From positions 425 through 51,520 of the forward strand of contig NZ_DAFZ01000054.1 in assembly GCF_002498065.1 (NCBI RefSeq): a DNA stretch of 51,096 nt, written 5' to 3'. Each line of letters starts with the position of its first letter. The stretch's first letter is position 1. Below are positions 6,530 to 14,826 of this stretch, piece after piece. The notes below the pieces were generated by a model. The model ran no database searches, was not told the DNA's origin, and was given only the letters and a program-made list of their open reading frames with translations. Made by a program: the position numbers and the translations under genes. This DNA is from Methanoculleus sp. UBA208 (GTDB lineage: Archaea > Halobacteriota > Methanomicrobia > Methanomicrobiales > Methanoculleaceae).

Positions 6530-9262
6530 TCACTCCGCCGCGGGTGACTCTCCCGAACCCGTCGCCCTTCTCGCCCGCCTCAGCATGACAATTTTGTAAA
6601 CCTCCCCGGCGATCAGCACCGGCAGGCCGAGGAGGGCGAGCAGCCCCCAGTCGCCGGGGGTCAGCGGTGCGGTCCCGAGGAAGGTCTGCAGGACCGGGAC
6701 GTAGACCACCAGCGCCTGGAGTGCGAGGCTCCCGAGGATCGCGAGGAACAGGGCGGGGTTGGAGAAGAACCCGACCCGGTGGAGAGGGTAACGGAACGAC
6801 CGGAAGTTCAGCACGTTGTAGAGCTCGAAGATGATGAGCCCGGTGAAGGCCATCGTCCGCGCCCGGTCGAGGTCGGCCTCGTAGAGGCCAAGGAAAGCGT
6901 AGATGGTCAGGAGACCGAGCCACACCCCGAGGATGAGGACGATGAGGTAGGCATTCCGGGTGAGGATGGACTCCCCGGGGTCCCGCGGCCGCCTCTGCAT
7001 GACGTCCCGCTCGGCGGGCTCGAGACCGAGCGCGATGGCGGTGAGCCCGTCCGTGACCAGGTTGATCCAGAGGATCTGGATGGGGATGAGGATCAGCGGC
7101 AGGCCGAGGAGGAGTCCGCCGACGATCGCGACCATCTCCCCGACGTTGGAGGAGAGGAGATAGCGGGTGAACCGGGAGATGTTGTCGTACTCCCGTCTTC
7201 CTTCCTCGACGCCGGCGACGATGCTCGCGAAGTTGTCGTCCACGAGCACCATGTCGCTCGACTCCTTCGCTACATCCGTCCCCTTGATCCCCATGGCTAT
7301 CCCGATGCTCGCCTTCTTCAGCGCCGGGGCATCGTTGACGCCGTCGCCGGTCATGGCGATGACCTCCCGGTCGCGGGCAAGGATATCGATCACCCGGAGT
7401 TTGTGCTCCGCCGTGACCCGGGAGAGGACCTTTGTGGTCCGGAGACGCTCCTCGAGTTCGTCATCGGCCAGTGCCTCGAGATCGGTCCCGGTCAGCGCCC
7501 CCTCGCTCGATAAACCGAGGTCCCGGGCGATGGCGTAGGCGGTCAGCGGGTTGTCGCCCGTGATCATGATGACGTCGATCCCGGCGCTCCGACAGAGCCG
7601 GATCGCCTCCGCAGCCTCGGGCCGCGGGGGATCGACGATCCCGGCAAACCCGAGAAAGATCAGGTCCTTCTCCACTGTCTCCTCGGTCCACTCGAGACCC
7701 TCGGGGAGCGGGCGGTATGCCGCCCCGAGCACCCGGAGCCCTCCGGACGCGTAATCCCCGATCTCCGCGAGGAGCGCGTCGCGGAGGTCGTCGGTGAGCG
7801 GCACGACCGAGTCTCCCCGGAGCAGCCGGGACGAGCGTGCGAGAAGCACCTCCGGCGCTCCCTTCACGTGGGCGACAAAACCTCCCTCTTCGGGGTAGAT
7901 GATCGTCATCCGTTTCCGGGTGGAGTTGAACGAGAACTCCTTCGCCGCCGCGGGGGCATCCTCGCGGGAGAGACCGGCCTTCGCCGCCGCGACCACGAGC
8001 GCACCCTCGGTCGGCGTGCCGAAGATCCGCCACCCCCCCTCTTCGAGATTGAGGGTCGCGTGGTTGCAGAGAAGGACGGTGCGCAGGAACCGGGCGAGCC
8101 CCTGGTCCGCGAGCGGGTCGACGGGAGTGCCCTCATGGAGGAACTCCCCCTCCGGGGCATACCCGGTTCCGGTGACCGCGACTTCGGCGCCGGGCGTCCT
8201 CACCCGGACGACCGCCATCTCGTTCCGGGTGAGCGTCCCGGTCTTGTCGGTGCAGATCACCGAGACCGCGCCGAGGGTCTCCGACGCCGGGAGGTGGCGG
8301 ATCAGGCAGTTTCTCCGCATCATGTTCTTGATGCCGAGGGCGAGCGTGAGCGTCACGACCGCCGGGAGACCTTCCGGGATCACCGCCACCGCGAGCGAGA
8401 CGCCGATGAGGAACATCTCGAGAAGCTCCCGCTGCTGCAGAAGCCCGACGATGACCACGAGCATGGCTATGCCGACGGCGATCAGCCCGAGGTCGCGGCC
8501 GAGGCGGTCCATCTGCCGGGAGAGGGGCGTCGTTTCGTCCTCGACCCGCTGGGAGAGCCCGGCGATCATGCCGAACTCCGTGTTCATCCCGGTGGCGACG
8601 GTGATACCCCGCCCCCGCCCGTTGACCACCGTCGTGCCCGCAAACGCCATGTTGCTCCGTTCGGAGAGAGCAGTCCCGGCAGGGAGCGAATCCGGCGCCT
8701 TATCGACGGGCGACGACTCGCCGGTCAGAGGCGCCTCGTCCACCTCGAGCGACGTCGCCTCGACGATGAAGAGGTCGGCGGGCACCCGCTCCCCCATCTC
8801 GAGAATAACGAGGTCTCCCGGTACGAGTTCCGGAGCATCGATCTCCTGCTGCTCTCCGCCGCGGACGACCACGGCCCGCTGGACGAGCATCTTCTTCAGC
8901 GCCTCGATCGCCTCGCCGGCCTGCCACTCCTGGGAGAACCCGAGCAGGGCGTTCAAGACGACGATGATGAGGATTGCGGCGGCGTCGACAGGTTCGCCGA
9001 CGAGGAACGAGACCGCCGCCGCGATCACCAGGATGACAATCAGGACGCTCTTGAACTGCCGGAGGAAGACCTGGAGACGGGTTTCCCGGGCCTCTTCGCG
9101 GAGGACGTTCTTCCCGTAGCGCTGCAGCCGCTCCTCCGCTTCTCCCGGGCTTAAGCCCGACGGGCCGGTTCCGAGTTCCCGGCGGACTTCTTCCGCGGAG
9201 AGGGTGTACCAGTCAGGCAGAGGCCTTCCTCCCACAAGCGGTGTTTTTGCCGGGTTCTCCAA
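6530..9262 (-). CDS. P-type cation-transporting ATPase, type IIA (Ca2+-ATPase-like)
   Basis: A full-length P-type ATPase: N-terminal actuator region, actuator-domain TGESSPV motif, M4 motif AVIPEGLPAVVTLTLALG, phosphorylation site ICTDKTGTLT, hinge TGDGVNDAPALKKA, and six C-terminal membrane helices with NLVTDGLTAIALGLEP. The IPEGLPA and NLVTDG signatures fit the SERCA/PMR-like Ca2+ group, although Na+/K+ relatives share them. The longest frame begins at 9322, but that start lies in the TATA region (9299-9312) and would precede the expected transcription start near 9283, so I use the TTG at 9260-9262; GTG at 9233-9235 is another choice. Transport of Ca2+ or Mn2+ out of the cytoplasm is inference. 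Confidence 0.93.
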   Translation of the reverse strand: MENPAKTPLVGGRPLPDWYTLSAEEVRRELGTGPSGLSPGEAEERLQRYGKNVLREEARETRLQVFLRQFKSVLIVILVIAAAVSFLVGEPVDAAAILIIVVLNALLGFSQEWQAGEAIEALKKMLVQRAVVVRGGEQQEIDAPELVPGDLVILEMGERVPADLFIVEATSLEVDEAPLTGESSPVDKAPDSLPAGTALSERSNMAFAGTTVVNGRGRGITVATGMNTEFGMIAGLSQRVEDETTPLSRQMDRLGRDLGLIAVGIAMLVVIVGLLQQRELLEMFLIGVSLAVAVIPEGLPAVVTLTLALGIKNMMRRNCLIRHLPASETLGAVSVICTDKTGTLTRNEMAVVRVRTPGAEVAVTGTGYAPEGEFLHEGTPVDPLADQGLARFLRTVLLCNHATLNLEEGGWRIFGTPTEGALVVAAAKAGLSREDAPAAAKEFSFNSTRKRMTIIYPEEGGFVAHVKGAPEVLLARSSRLLRGDSVVPLTDDLRDALLAEIGDYASGGLRVLGAAYRPLPEGLEWTEETVEKDLIFLGFAGIVDPPRPEAAEAIRLCRSAGIDVIMITGDNPLTAYAIARDLGLSSEGALTGTDLEALADDELEERLRTTKVLSRVTAEHKLRVIDILARDREVIAMTGDGVNDAPALKKASIGIAMGIKGTDVAKESSDMVLVDDNFASIVAGVEEGRREYDNISRFTRYLLSSNVGEMVAIVGGLLLGLPLILIPIQILWINLVTDGLTAIALGLEPAERDVMQRRPRDPGESILTRNAYLIVLILGVWLGLLTIYAFLGLYEADLDRARTMAFTGLIIFELYNVLNFRSFRYPLHRVGFFSNPALFLAILGSLALQALVVYVPVLQTFLGTAPLTPGDWGLLALLGLPVLIAGEVYKIVMLRRARRATGSGESPAAE

Positions 9263-9298
9263 TCGGCACGGGCATATGTTCCCGGTTCTGCGCAGGGC

Positions 9299-9312
9299 TA
9301 TAAAAAGATATA
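9299..9312 (-). promoter_or_regulatory. TATA region for the P-type ATPase gene
   Basis: On the minus strand the run TCTATATCTTTTTA forms an archaeal TATA element. Transcription would begin about 25 bases downstream, near 9283, which argues against the upstream ATG at 9322 as the ATPase start. Confidence 0.5.
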
Positions 9313-9391
9313 GAGATCGCATCCGGCTGTCCGCGCAAAAGCCGCAACGGCGGCCGTTGTGGCCGGACGCCCGCCGGCCCCGTTCTCGATA

Positions 9392-9399
9392 CTATTATA
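9392..9399 (+). promoter_or_regulatory. TATA box for the PfpI/DJ-1 gene
   Basis: TATTATAT lies 55 bases before the ATG at 9455, leaving a leader of about 30 bases that contains the GGGAGGGAAAGG ribosome site. It forms a divergent promoter region with the P-type ATPase. Confidence 0.55.
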
Positions 9400-9454
9400 T
9401 CCGGCCGAACCGATCAGGGGCGGGTCGGAAGTCCGGCCCCGGGAGGGAAAGGTG

Positions 9455-10000
9455 ATGAGCAGAATAGCAGTCCTGATCACGGATATGTTCGAGGATGTCG
9501 AGTACACCAGGCCCGCGGAGGCGTTCCGGGAGGTCGGCCACGACCTCGTCCACGTCGGCCTCTCCGCGGGGGAGACCGTGCACGGGAAGAAGGAGCAGAC
9601 GCCGGTCACGATCGACCGGGCAGCATCGGACGTATCGCCGGACGACTTCGACGCGCTCTTCATACCGGGCGGCTACTCGCCCGACAAACTCCGGGCCCAC
9701 GATGCGCCCGTCGAGTTCGTGCGCCGCTTTGTCAAGAGCGGCAAACCGGTCCTCGCCATATGCCACGCGCCCCAGCTCCTGATCACCGCGCAGGTGCTCG
9801 AGGGCCGGAAGATCACCGGCTGGAAGTCCGTCGCCCAGGACATCAAGAACGCCGGCGCGGAGTACATCGACCGGGAGGTCGTGATCGACGACAACCTGGT
9901 CTCGAGCAGGAACCCGGACGATATCCCGGCATTCATCGAGGCGTCGCTTGCGAAACTGAAGGAGACCGTCGGCAGGAAGGCTGCGGCTGCAGAGCAGTAA
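9455..10000 (+). CDS. PfpI/DJ-1 family protein (protease or glyoxalase/deglycase-like)
   Basis: This 181-residue protein has the DJ-1/PfpI fold: RIAVLITDMFEDVEYTRPAEAF at the N terminus with the conserved Glu after DMFED, DALFIPGGYSPDKLR, and the nucleophile elbow PVLAICHAPQLL with the active Cys followed by His. These three elements (Glu, Cys, His) are all present. Relatives act as peptidases, glyoxalases or methylglyoxal-damage deglycases; the sequence does not decide which. The start at 9455 is chosen because a purine-rich ribosome site precedes it; the open frame upstream to 9359 covers the promoter. Confidence 0.92.
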   Translation: MSRIAVLITDMFEDVEYTRPAEAFREVGHDLVHVGLSAGETVHGKKEQTPVTIDRAASDVSPDDFDALFIPGGYSPDKLRAHDAPVEFVRRFVKSGKPVLAICHAPQLLITAQVLEGRKITGWKSVAQDIKNAGAEYIDREVVIDDNLVSSRNPDDIPAFIEASLAKLKETVGRKAAAAEQ

Positions 10001-10057
10001 GGCGGGAGCCCCGGCGCACAAACTCTTTATGGATGCGGCCCGCATCCACTCTTGACG

Positions 10058-11260
10058 ATGAATCCTGCAGGTCTGCCGGGGGACTCATGGGAATGGGGCA
10101 GGCTTGCGATAATTGCTCTCGCCACGGCGCTCTCCGTTCTGCTGGACCTCATCTTTAACACGGTCACGTACACCCACTTCTTCTACCTGGTGCTCATCCT
10201 CGCCGCGTTCTGGTACCGCAGACGCGCAGTCGCCGTCGGGGTTCTGCTCGCCGCGGTCCACATCGCCGTCGAGTACCTTCTCTACGGGCCCCCGGGCCCG
10301 GCCATCCTCGTAAGCGCGGGGATCTTCGTCGCCGCCGCATACCTCCTCGGCTATCTCTTCGAGCTCGCGGGCAGGCGTGCCGGCGATCTCCACTTCCGTA
10401 TCGGGGGGGGCGGGGCACCCGCGTGCGACCGGGATGCGGAGAGGCTGATCGCCCGGCTCTCGAGCCGGGACCCGGAGACCCGCTACCGGGCGGCCGGGTG
10501 CCTGGGCGACGCCGGCGTTTCCGCCGCGGTCGAACCGCTCGCCGCCCTCCTCGCGGACCCGGAGGTCGGCGTCCGCTGGAAGGCGACGGAGGCCCTCGGA
10601 AGACTGGGCTCTCCGGCCGTCGGGCCGCTCACCGAGAGCCTCCGGAGCGACGACGTCGATGTGCGGTGGATGGCCGCGGTCGCTCTCGGCGGGATCGGCG
10701 ACCCCGCGGCGATCCCGGCACTGATGGGGGCGCTCAACGACGGGGATGCCTACGTCCGGAGCAGAGCGGCCCTGGCGCTCGGGGCTATCGGCGAGGCCGC
10801 GCGGGAGGGGCTCATCGCGAGCCTCTCTGCCGGGAACGAGCGCGTCAGGTGGGGGGCGGCCCTGGCGCTCGGCAGCATCGGCGGGGAGAGCGCCATCAAA
10901 GCGCTCATCGGTGCGCTCCGCGACCCCGACGGGGACGTGCGGCAGCGCGCCGCGGGCGCGCTCGGGGACATCGGCGAACCCGCCCTCCCCTCTCTCATCG
11001 AGGCGCTCCGGACGGACGACGAGGCGCTCCGGCAGGGAGCGATCGCCGCTCTCGGGTTTGTCGGAAGACCCGCCGTCGGGGCGCTCATTGAGGCGCTCGG
11101 CACCGGTGACGACTGGCGCGTCCGCGCGGGAGCCGCGCGGGCCCTCGGGGAGATCGGGGAACGGCGAGTGGCCGACCCCCTGATCAGGGCGCTCGACGAC
11201 GAGAGTGAGGGGGTCCGCGAGGCTGCCCGTGAGGCGCTCGGCAGCATCAGGAAGACATAA
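10058..11260 (+). CDS. Membrane-anchored HEAT-repeat protein
   Basis: The first hundred residues form about four hydrophobic helices (LAIIALATALSVLLDLIF, FFYLVLILAAFWY, VAVGVLLAAVHIAVEYLL, ILVSAGIFVAAAYLLGYL). The rest is eight or nine PBS-lyase HEAT repeats, each close to RWxAAxALGxIGDxxAxxxLIxAL. The membrane part resembles the N-terminal sensor of the histidine kinase three genes on, suggesting domain sharing. ATG 10058 is chosen over TTG 10052; CTCTTTAT about 30 bases upstream would give a nearly leaderless message. The repeats face the cytoplasm if the positive-inside rule holds. Function is probably scaffolding; target unknown. Confidence 0.85.
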   Translation: MNPAGLPGDSWEWGRLAIIALATALSVLLDLIFNTVTYTHFFYLVLILAAFWYRRRAVAVGVLLAAVHIAVEYLLYGPPGPAILVSAGIFVAAAYLLGYLFELAGRRAGDLHFRIGGGGAPACDRDAERLIARLSSRDPETRYRAAGCLGDAGVSAAVEPLAALLADPEVGVRWKATEALGRLGSPAVGPLTESLRSDDVDVRWMAAVALGGIGDPAAIPALMGALNDGDAYVRSRAALALGAIGEAAREGLIASLSAGNERVRWGAALALGSIGGESAIKALIGALRDPDGDVRQRAAGALGDIGEPALPSLIEALRTDDEALRQGAIAALGFVGRPAVGALIEALGTGDDWRVRAGAARALGEIGERRVADPLIRALDDESEGVREAAREALGSIRKT

Positions 11261-11286
11261 CACCCGCGAAGGTGTACCTGGACGCT

Positions 11287-11814
11287 ATGACTGACAGGAC
11301 CCGGATCGCGGAACTGATCGCCGATCTCCGGCAGGGCCCTCTCGCGGCCCGCCGGGCGGCGACAGCCGAGCTCGGGGCAAGCGGAGAAGCGGCCGTCGGC
11401 CCACTCATCGACGCAATGCAGACCGGGGACAACGACATCCGGTGGTACGCCGCCCGTGCGCTCGTGCAGATCGGAGAAGCGGCGATCGAACCCCTCCTCG
11501 CGGCGATGCGCGCCGCCGAAGACCGGGACTTCCAGCGATACGCCACGGCAGCCCTGACGGGGATCGGCGAACCTGCCATCGAACCCCTCGTCGGCGTCAT
11601 CGAGAGCGCCGATCCCGACCTCCAGCCGTTCGCCGCGATGGCCCTCTGCCGGATCGGGGAGCCGGCGGTCGAACCGCTCCTCCGCCTGATGCAGAGCCCT
11701 GACCCGAAGACGCAGGAACGCGCCGCGCTCCTCCTCTGGAAGATGGGAGAGCCGGGAGCCGGGCCGCTCACCGAAGCGCTGGAGGCGGGCAGCCGATCCG
11801 CGAATAATAAATGA
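11287..11814 (+). CDS. Soluble HEAT-repeat protein
   Basis: The product is built from five HEAT repeats with the regular pattern GxxAIEPLLAAM and AAxALxxIGEPAIEPL, and no membrane segment. It starts 26 bases after the membrane HEAT gene, and the ATG at 11287 has AAGGTG 12 bases upstream; a GTG at 11272 would add five residues. The gene order HEAT-HEAT-histidine kinase on one strand suggests joint expression. Repeats of this kind are found in phycobilin lyases, but this organism has no phycobilins, so a general protein-binding role is likelier. Confidence 0.82.
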   Translation: MTDRTRIAELIADLRQGPLAARRAATAELGASGEAAVGPLIDAMQTGDNDIRWYAARALVQIGEAAIEPLLAAMRAAEDRDFQRYATAALTGIGEPAIEPLVGVIESADPDLQPFAAMALCRIGEPAVEPLLRLMQSPDPKTQERAALLLWKMGEPGAGPLTEALEAGSRSANNK

Positions 11815-11843
11815 TCCGGAAGCCTTCAGATCAATAGGGTCTG

Positions 11844-13706
11844 ATGGCACCTCGTATCAAAAAGAGCCCCCTCCAGCTCCTGCCGATGGGGCGTTACCTG
11901 AAACCCCGGATGCTCCTGGTTGCAGGAACCTCCGGTGCCGCGGTCATTGCCGCACTCCTTGTGGAGCCCCCCGGCACCAATTTCATCCTCTGGTTCCTCC
12001 TTTTCCTTCCCGCCGTGATCGCCGGCTACCTCTACCGCGAGCGGGGGATCGTCGTCGCCACCGTGCTCGGGCTTGCCTACATCGGCGTCACGGTGCTGCG
12101 CGCGTACCCGGAGCCTGACGCCCTCCTCCCCTTCGTCGCCATGATCGCCCTTGCGTCGCTCGCCTCGACCGTCGGCTACTCGGCACGGGAACAGATCCAC
12201 CAACTGGAGGCCATGGAGCGGGCTCCCGGCGGGGCGTTTCTCATCAGGCAGGAGGACGGGACGATAGCGGATGCGAACCGGGACTTCGCCGAGTTCCTGG
12301 ATTACACGACGGACGATCTGCAGGACCTGCCGATATCGAGGATCTGGCCGTTCGCCGACGACCGCGCACGGTTCTTCGCCCAGGCAAAACCGGATGCGGG
12401 CAACGTGGTCCTCGAGACGCAGTTCGTCGACCGGGACGGCAAAATACACTGGCTCGTCCTCTGGGGACGCTGCTTCGACGATGCCGTCATCTCCTGCCGC
12501 GTCTCGGACATCACCCGGTACAAAGAGGCGGAAGCGGCCCTGAACGCCGAACACCGCCGCCTCTTCTCGATCCTGGATACGCTCCCGGCCTACGTCACCC
12601 TGCAGGCGGAGGACCACACCTTCCGGTTCGTCAACAAGGCGTTCAGGGAGACCTTCGGCGACCCGGGGGACAGGCACTGCTACGAGGTGCAGCGCGGCAC
12701 CCGCCGGCCCTGCAACCCCTGCCACAGCGCGCTGGTCTTCACCCTCAGGAGCCCGCAGCGGTGGGAGTGGGACCACATGAACGGAAAGACCTACGAGGTC
12801 CATGCTTACCCGTTCACCGACGCGGACGGGTCGCCCCTGATGCTGCAGCTCGGAATCGATATCACCCAGCGGGTGCAGGCGGAAGAGGCGCTCAAAGGGT
12901 TTGCCGGGAATCTCCAGGCAAAGAACCGGGAACTGGAGGTGCTGCGAAGCCAGCTCTATGTCGTCAACCAGGAACTCGACGAAATGGTCAGGGAGCGGAC
13001 CGCCGACGTGGAGAAGCTCCTCGCCCAGAAGGACGAGTTCATATCGCAGCTCGGGCACGACCTCAAGACGCCCTTAACGCCGCTGGTCGCGCTCATGCCG
13101 GGGATCATCCAGAAGGAGCAGGACCCCGCACTCCGGCGCCTCCTCGAGATCGCCGGCCATAACGTCACCTACATGAAGGACCTGGTCCAGAAGACCCTGC
13201 AACTCGCCCGGATGAACTCGCTCTACATCGAGCTCGACCTCGAGCCCCTCGACCTGCGGGCCGAGTTGAACAACATCTTAAGGAACTACGCGGTCACGCT
13301 CAAGGCGAAGACGATCGCCCTCAACAACAATGTCCCGCCGCAGATCACCGTCAGGGCCGACCGGGTCCTCCTCGGCGAGATCTTCAACAACCTGATCGCC
13401 AACGCCGTCAAATACATGCAGGACGGGACGGGGACCATCACCATCGACGCCGCCCGCGAGCAGGAGGTCGTGGTCATCTCGGTCAGGGATACCGGGATCG
13501 GCATGACCCGCGAACAGCTCGACAAGGCGTTTGCCGAGTTCTACAAGGCCGACCCCTCCCGGCACGATCTCGATTCCCCGGGCCTCGGCCTCACGATCTG
13601 TCGGCGGATCGTGGAGCGGCACGGGGGGCGGATATGGGCCGAGAGTGCCGGGGAAGGGATGGGCTCGACCATTATATTCACCCTGGAAGCGATCGACGCG
13701 CCGTGA
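11844..13706 (+). CDS. Membrane PAS-domain sensor histidine kinase
   Basis: Residues 22-112 hold four hydrophobic segments; two PAS domains follow at about 125-225 and 235-345, then a coiled coil (350-395), HisKA with phospho-acceptor His405 in LGHDLKTPLTPL, and an HATPase with NNLIANAVKY, DTGIGM and GLGLTICRR. PAS2 contains CYEVQRGTRRPCNPCH: the pattern of paired cysteines common in methanogen PAS domains, here in CxxCH form (290-294), which could bind haem c, a metal or act as a redox switch. A response regulator and a CheB protein follow, so it probably signals to them. Signal unknown. Confidence 0.92.
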   Translation: MAPRIKKSPLQLLPMGRYLKPRMLLVAGTSGAAVIAALLVEPPGTNFILWFLLFLPAVIAGYLYRERGIVVATVLGLAYIGVTVLRAYPEPDALLPFVAMIALASLASTVGYSAREQIHQLEAMERAPGGAFLIRQEDGTIADANRDFAEFLDYTTDDLQDLPISRIWPFADDRARFFAQAKPDAGNVVLETQFVDRDGKIHWLVLWGRCFDDAVISCRVSDITRYKEAEAALNAEHRRLFSILDTLPAYVTLQAEDHTFRFVNKAFRETFGDPGDRHCYEVQRGTRRPCNPCHSALVFTLRSPQRWEWDHMNGKTYEVHAYPFTDADGSPLMLQLGIDITQRVQAEEALKGFAGNLQAKNRELEVLRSQLYVVNQELDEMVRERTADVEKLLAQKDEFISQLGHDLKTPLTPLVALMPGIIQKEQDPALRRLLEIAGHNVTYMKDLVQKTLQLARMNSLYIELDLEPLDLRAELNNILRNYAVTLKAKTIALNNNVPPQITVRADRVLLGEIFNNLIANAVKYMQDGTGTITIDAAREQEVVVISVRDTGIGMTREQLDKAFAEFYKADPSRHDLDSPGLGLTICRRIVERHGGRIWAESAGEGMGSTIIFTLEAIDAP

Positions 13707-13721
13707 GAAGAATCCGCAGGG

Positions 13722-13729
13722 TTATATAT
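13722..13729 (+). promoter_or_regulatory. TATA box for the response regulator gene
   Basis: TTATATAT lies 57 bases before the ATG at 13786, allowing a leader of about 30 bases with the GGGGAGGGAG ribosome site. It suggests that the regulator and CheB can be transcribed apart from the kinase. Confidence 0.55.
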
Positions 13730-13785
13730 TGATTGGGGCGAGAGAAACTACTCAAAGAACCCGGCGGGTTCCGGGGAGGGAGCAG

Positions 13786-14172
13786 ATGACGGAAGTGCCG
13801 TGCCAGCGTATTATGGTCGTCGATGACGACGTGTTCATCCTCGAGGTGATGAAGGAGCTCTTCGAACCGGAGGGAATCGAGGTCGTCGCCGTGGAGAGCG
13901 GCGATGCCTGCATAGCGGAGCTGAAGAAAGGGTTCCGGGGAGTCGTCCTGATGGACATCATGATGCCCGGAAAGGACGGCTGGGAGACGATCAAAGAGAT
14001 GATCGACCTGGATCTCATGGAAGGAAACGTCGTCGCGATGCTCACTGCAAAAGACATCCCGGACGGAGAACTGGAATACATCAAGGAGCACGTCATCGAC
14101 TACATCACGAAGCCGTTCGAGGCGGACGAGATCGTGACCGTCGTGAAGGGCTACCTCGATTATCTTGCATGA
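13786..14172 (+). CDS. Single-domain response regulator (receiver only)
   Basis: This 128-residue receiver has the full set of conserved residues: acidic pair Asp13-Asp14 in VVDDD, phospho-acceptor Asp57 in LMDIMMPGKDG, Thr87 in MLTAKD and Lys109 in ITKPF. It has no output domain, so it acts by protein contact or as a phosphate relay. The ATG at 13786 follows GGGGAGGGAG; longer frames upstream run through the promoter. The gene lies between a sensor kinase and a CheB esterase with no own receiver, and might form a two-piece CheB with the latter. Confidence 0.92.
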   Translation: MTEVPCQRIMVVDDDVFILEVMKELFEPEGIEVVAVESGDACIAELKKGFRGVVLMDIMMPGKDGWETIKEMIDLDLMEGNVVAMLTAKDIPDGELEYIKEHVIDYITKPFEADEIVTVVKGYLDYLA

Positions 14173-14183
14173 CGAGGAGACGC

Positions 14184-14768
14184 ATGGAGAACGCCGCACC
14201 ATCCAGCCGGACGATCGTGGTCATCGGTTCTTCGACCGGCGGCCCGCGAACGCTGGAGACGATATTTTCGCGGTTCCCGCGCGTCGATGCCGCCATCGTC
14301 ATCGTCCAGCACATGCCGCTCTACATCAACAGTTCGCTCTGCAGGCATCTTGCAAAGACCACCCGGATGGATGTCAGGATCGCGGAGGACGGCGAGTCCG
14401 TGGAGCACGGCACGATCTACGTGGCCCCAAGCGATGTCCACTTGAAACTCGTCGGAAACCGGACCATCCGTCTCTTCGACGACGAGAAGGTGCAGTTCGT
14501 CAGGCCCTCCATCGACGTCGCCATGACATCGCTCGAGAAGAACGGCGGCGACCGGTTCGCCGGGGTGATCCTCTCGGGGATGGGGAGCGACGGAGCGCAG
14601 GGGATCCGCCACATCAAGGCCATCGGCGGCGTCACCCTCGCGCAGACCCTCCGGACATGCGCCATCCACGCCATGCCCCGCGCCGCGTTCGAGACCGGAA
14701 AGGTGGACCAGATGCTCCCGCCGGAAGGAATCCGGGAGCAGATCATCCGGATCGCAGGCACCCTCTGA
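14184..14768 (+). CDS. CheB-type methylesterase catalytic domain without receiver
   Basis: The 194-residue protein is the CheB catalytic domain alone: GSSTGGP with Ser17, QHMP with His43 and GMGSDGAQG with Asp136 give the Ser-His-Asp triad. Classical CheB has an N-terminal receiver; here the receiver is the separate gene just upstream, 11 bases away. GAGGAGA seven bases before ATG 14184 supports this start over ATG 14169, which overlaps the previous stop. No chemotaxis receptors, CheR or CheA appear in the window, so the substrate may be a distant receptor or another methylated protein. Confidence 0.9.
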   Translation: MENAAPSSRTIVVIGSSTGGPRTLETIFSRFPRVDAAIVIVQHMPLYINSSLCRHLAKTTRMDVRIAEDGESVEHGTIYVAPSDVHLKLVGNRTIRLFDDEKVQFVRPSIDVAMTSLEKNGGDRFAGVILSGMGSDGAQGIRHIKAIGGVTLAQTLRTCAIHAMPRAAFETGKVDQMLPPEGIREQIIRIAGTL

Positions 14769-14826
14769 GGCGGTCCGGTCATCGATCCCGCGCCATCTAA
14801 ATGCGTGAAGAACCCATACTCCATGC

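Noticed and set aside
7868..9154. 428-codon frame opposite the P-type ATPase
   Set aside because: The ATPase shows all catalytic motifs on the other strand; this frame is a highly charged low-complexity shadow without a family resemblance.
9263..9322. N-terminal extension of the P-type ATPase to ATG 9322
   Set aside because: The segment overlaps the TATA element at 9299-9312, so it would precede the probable transcription start.
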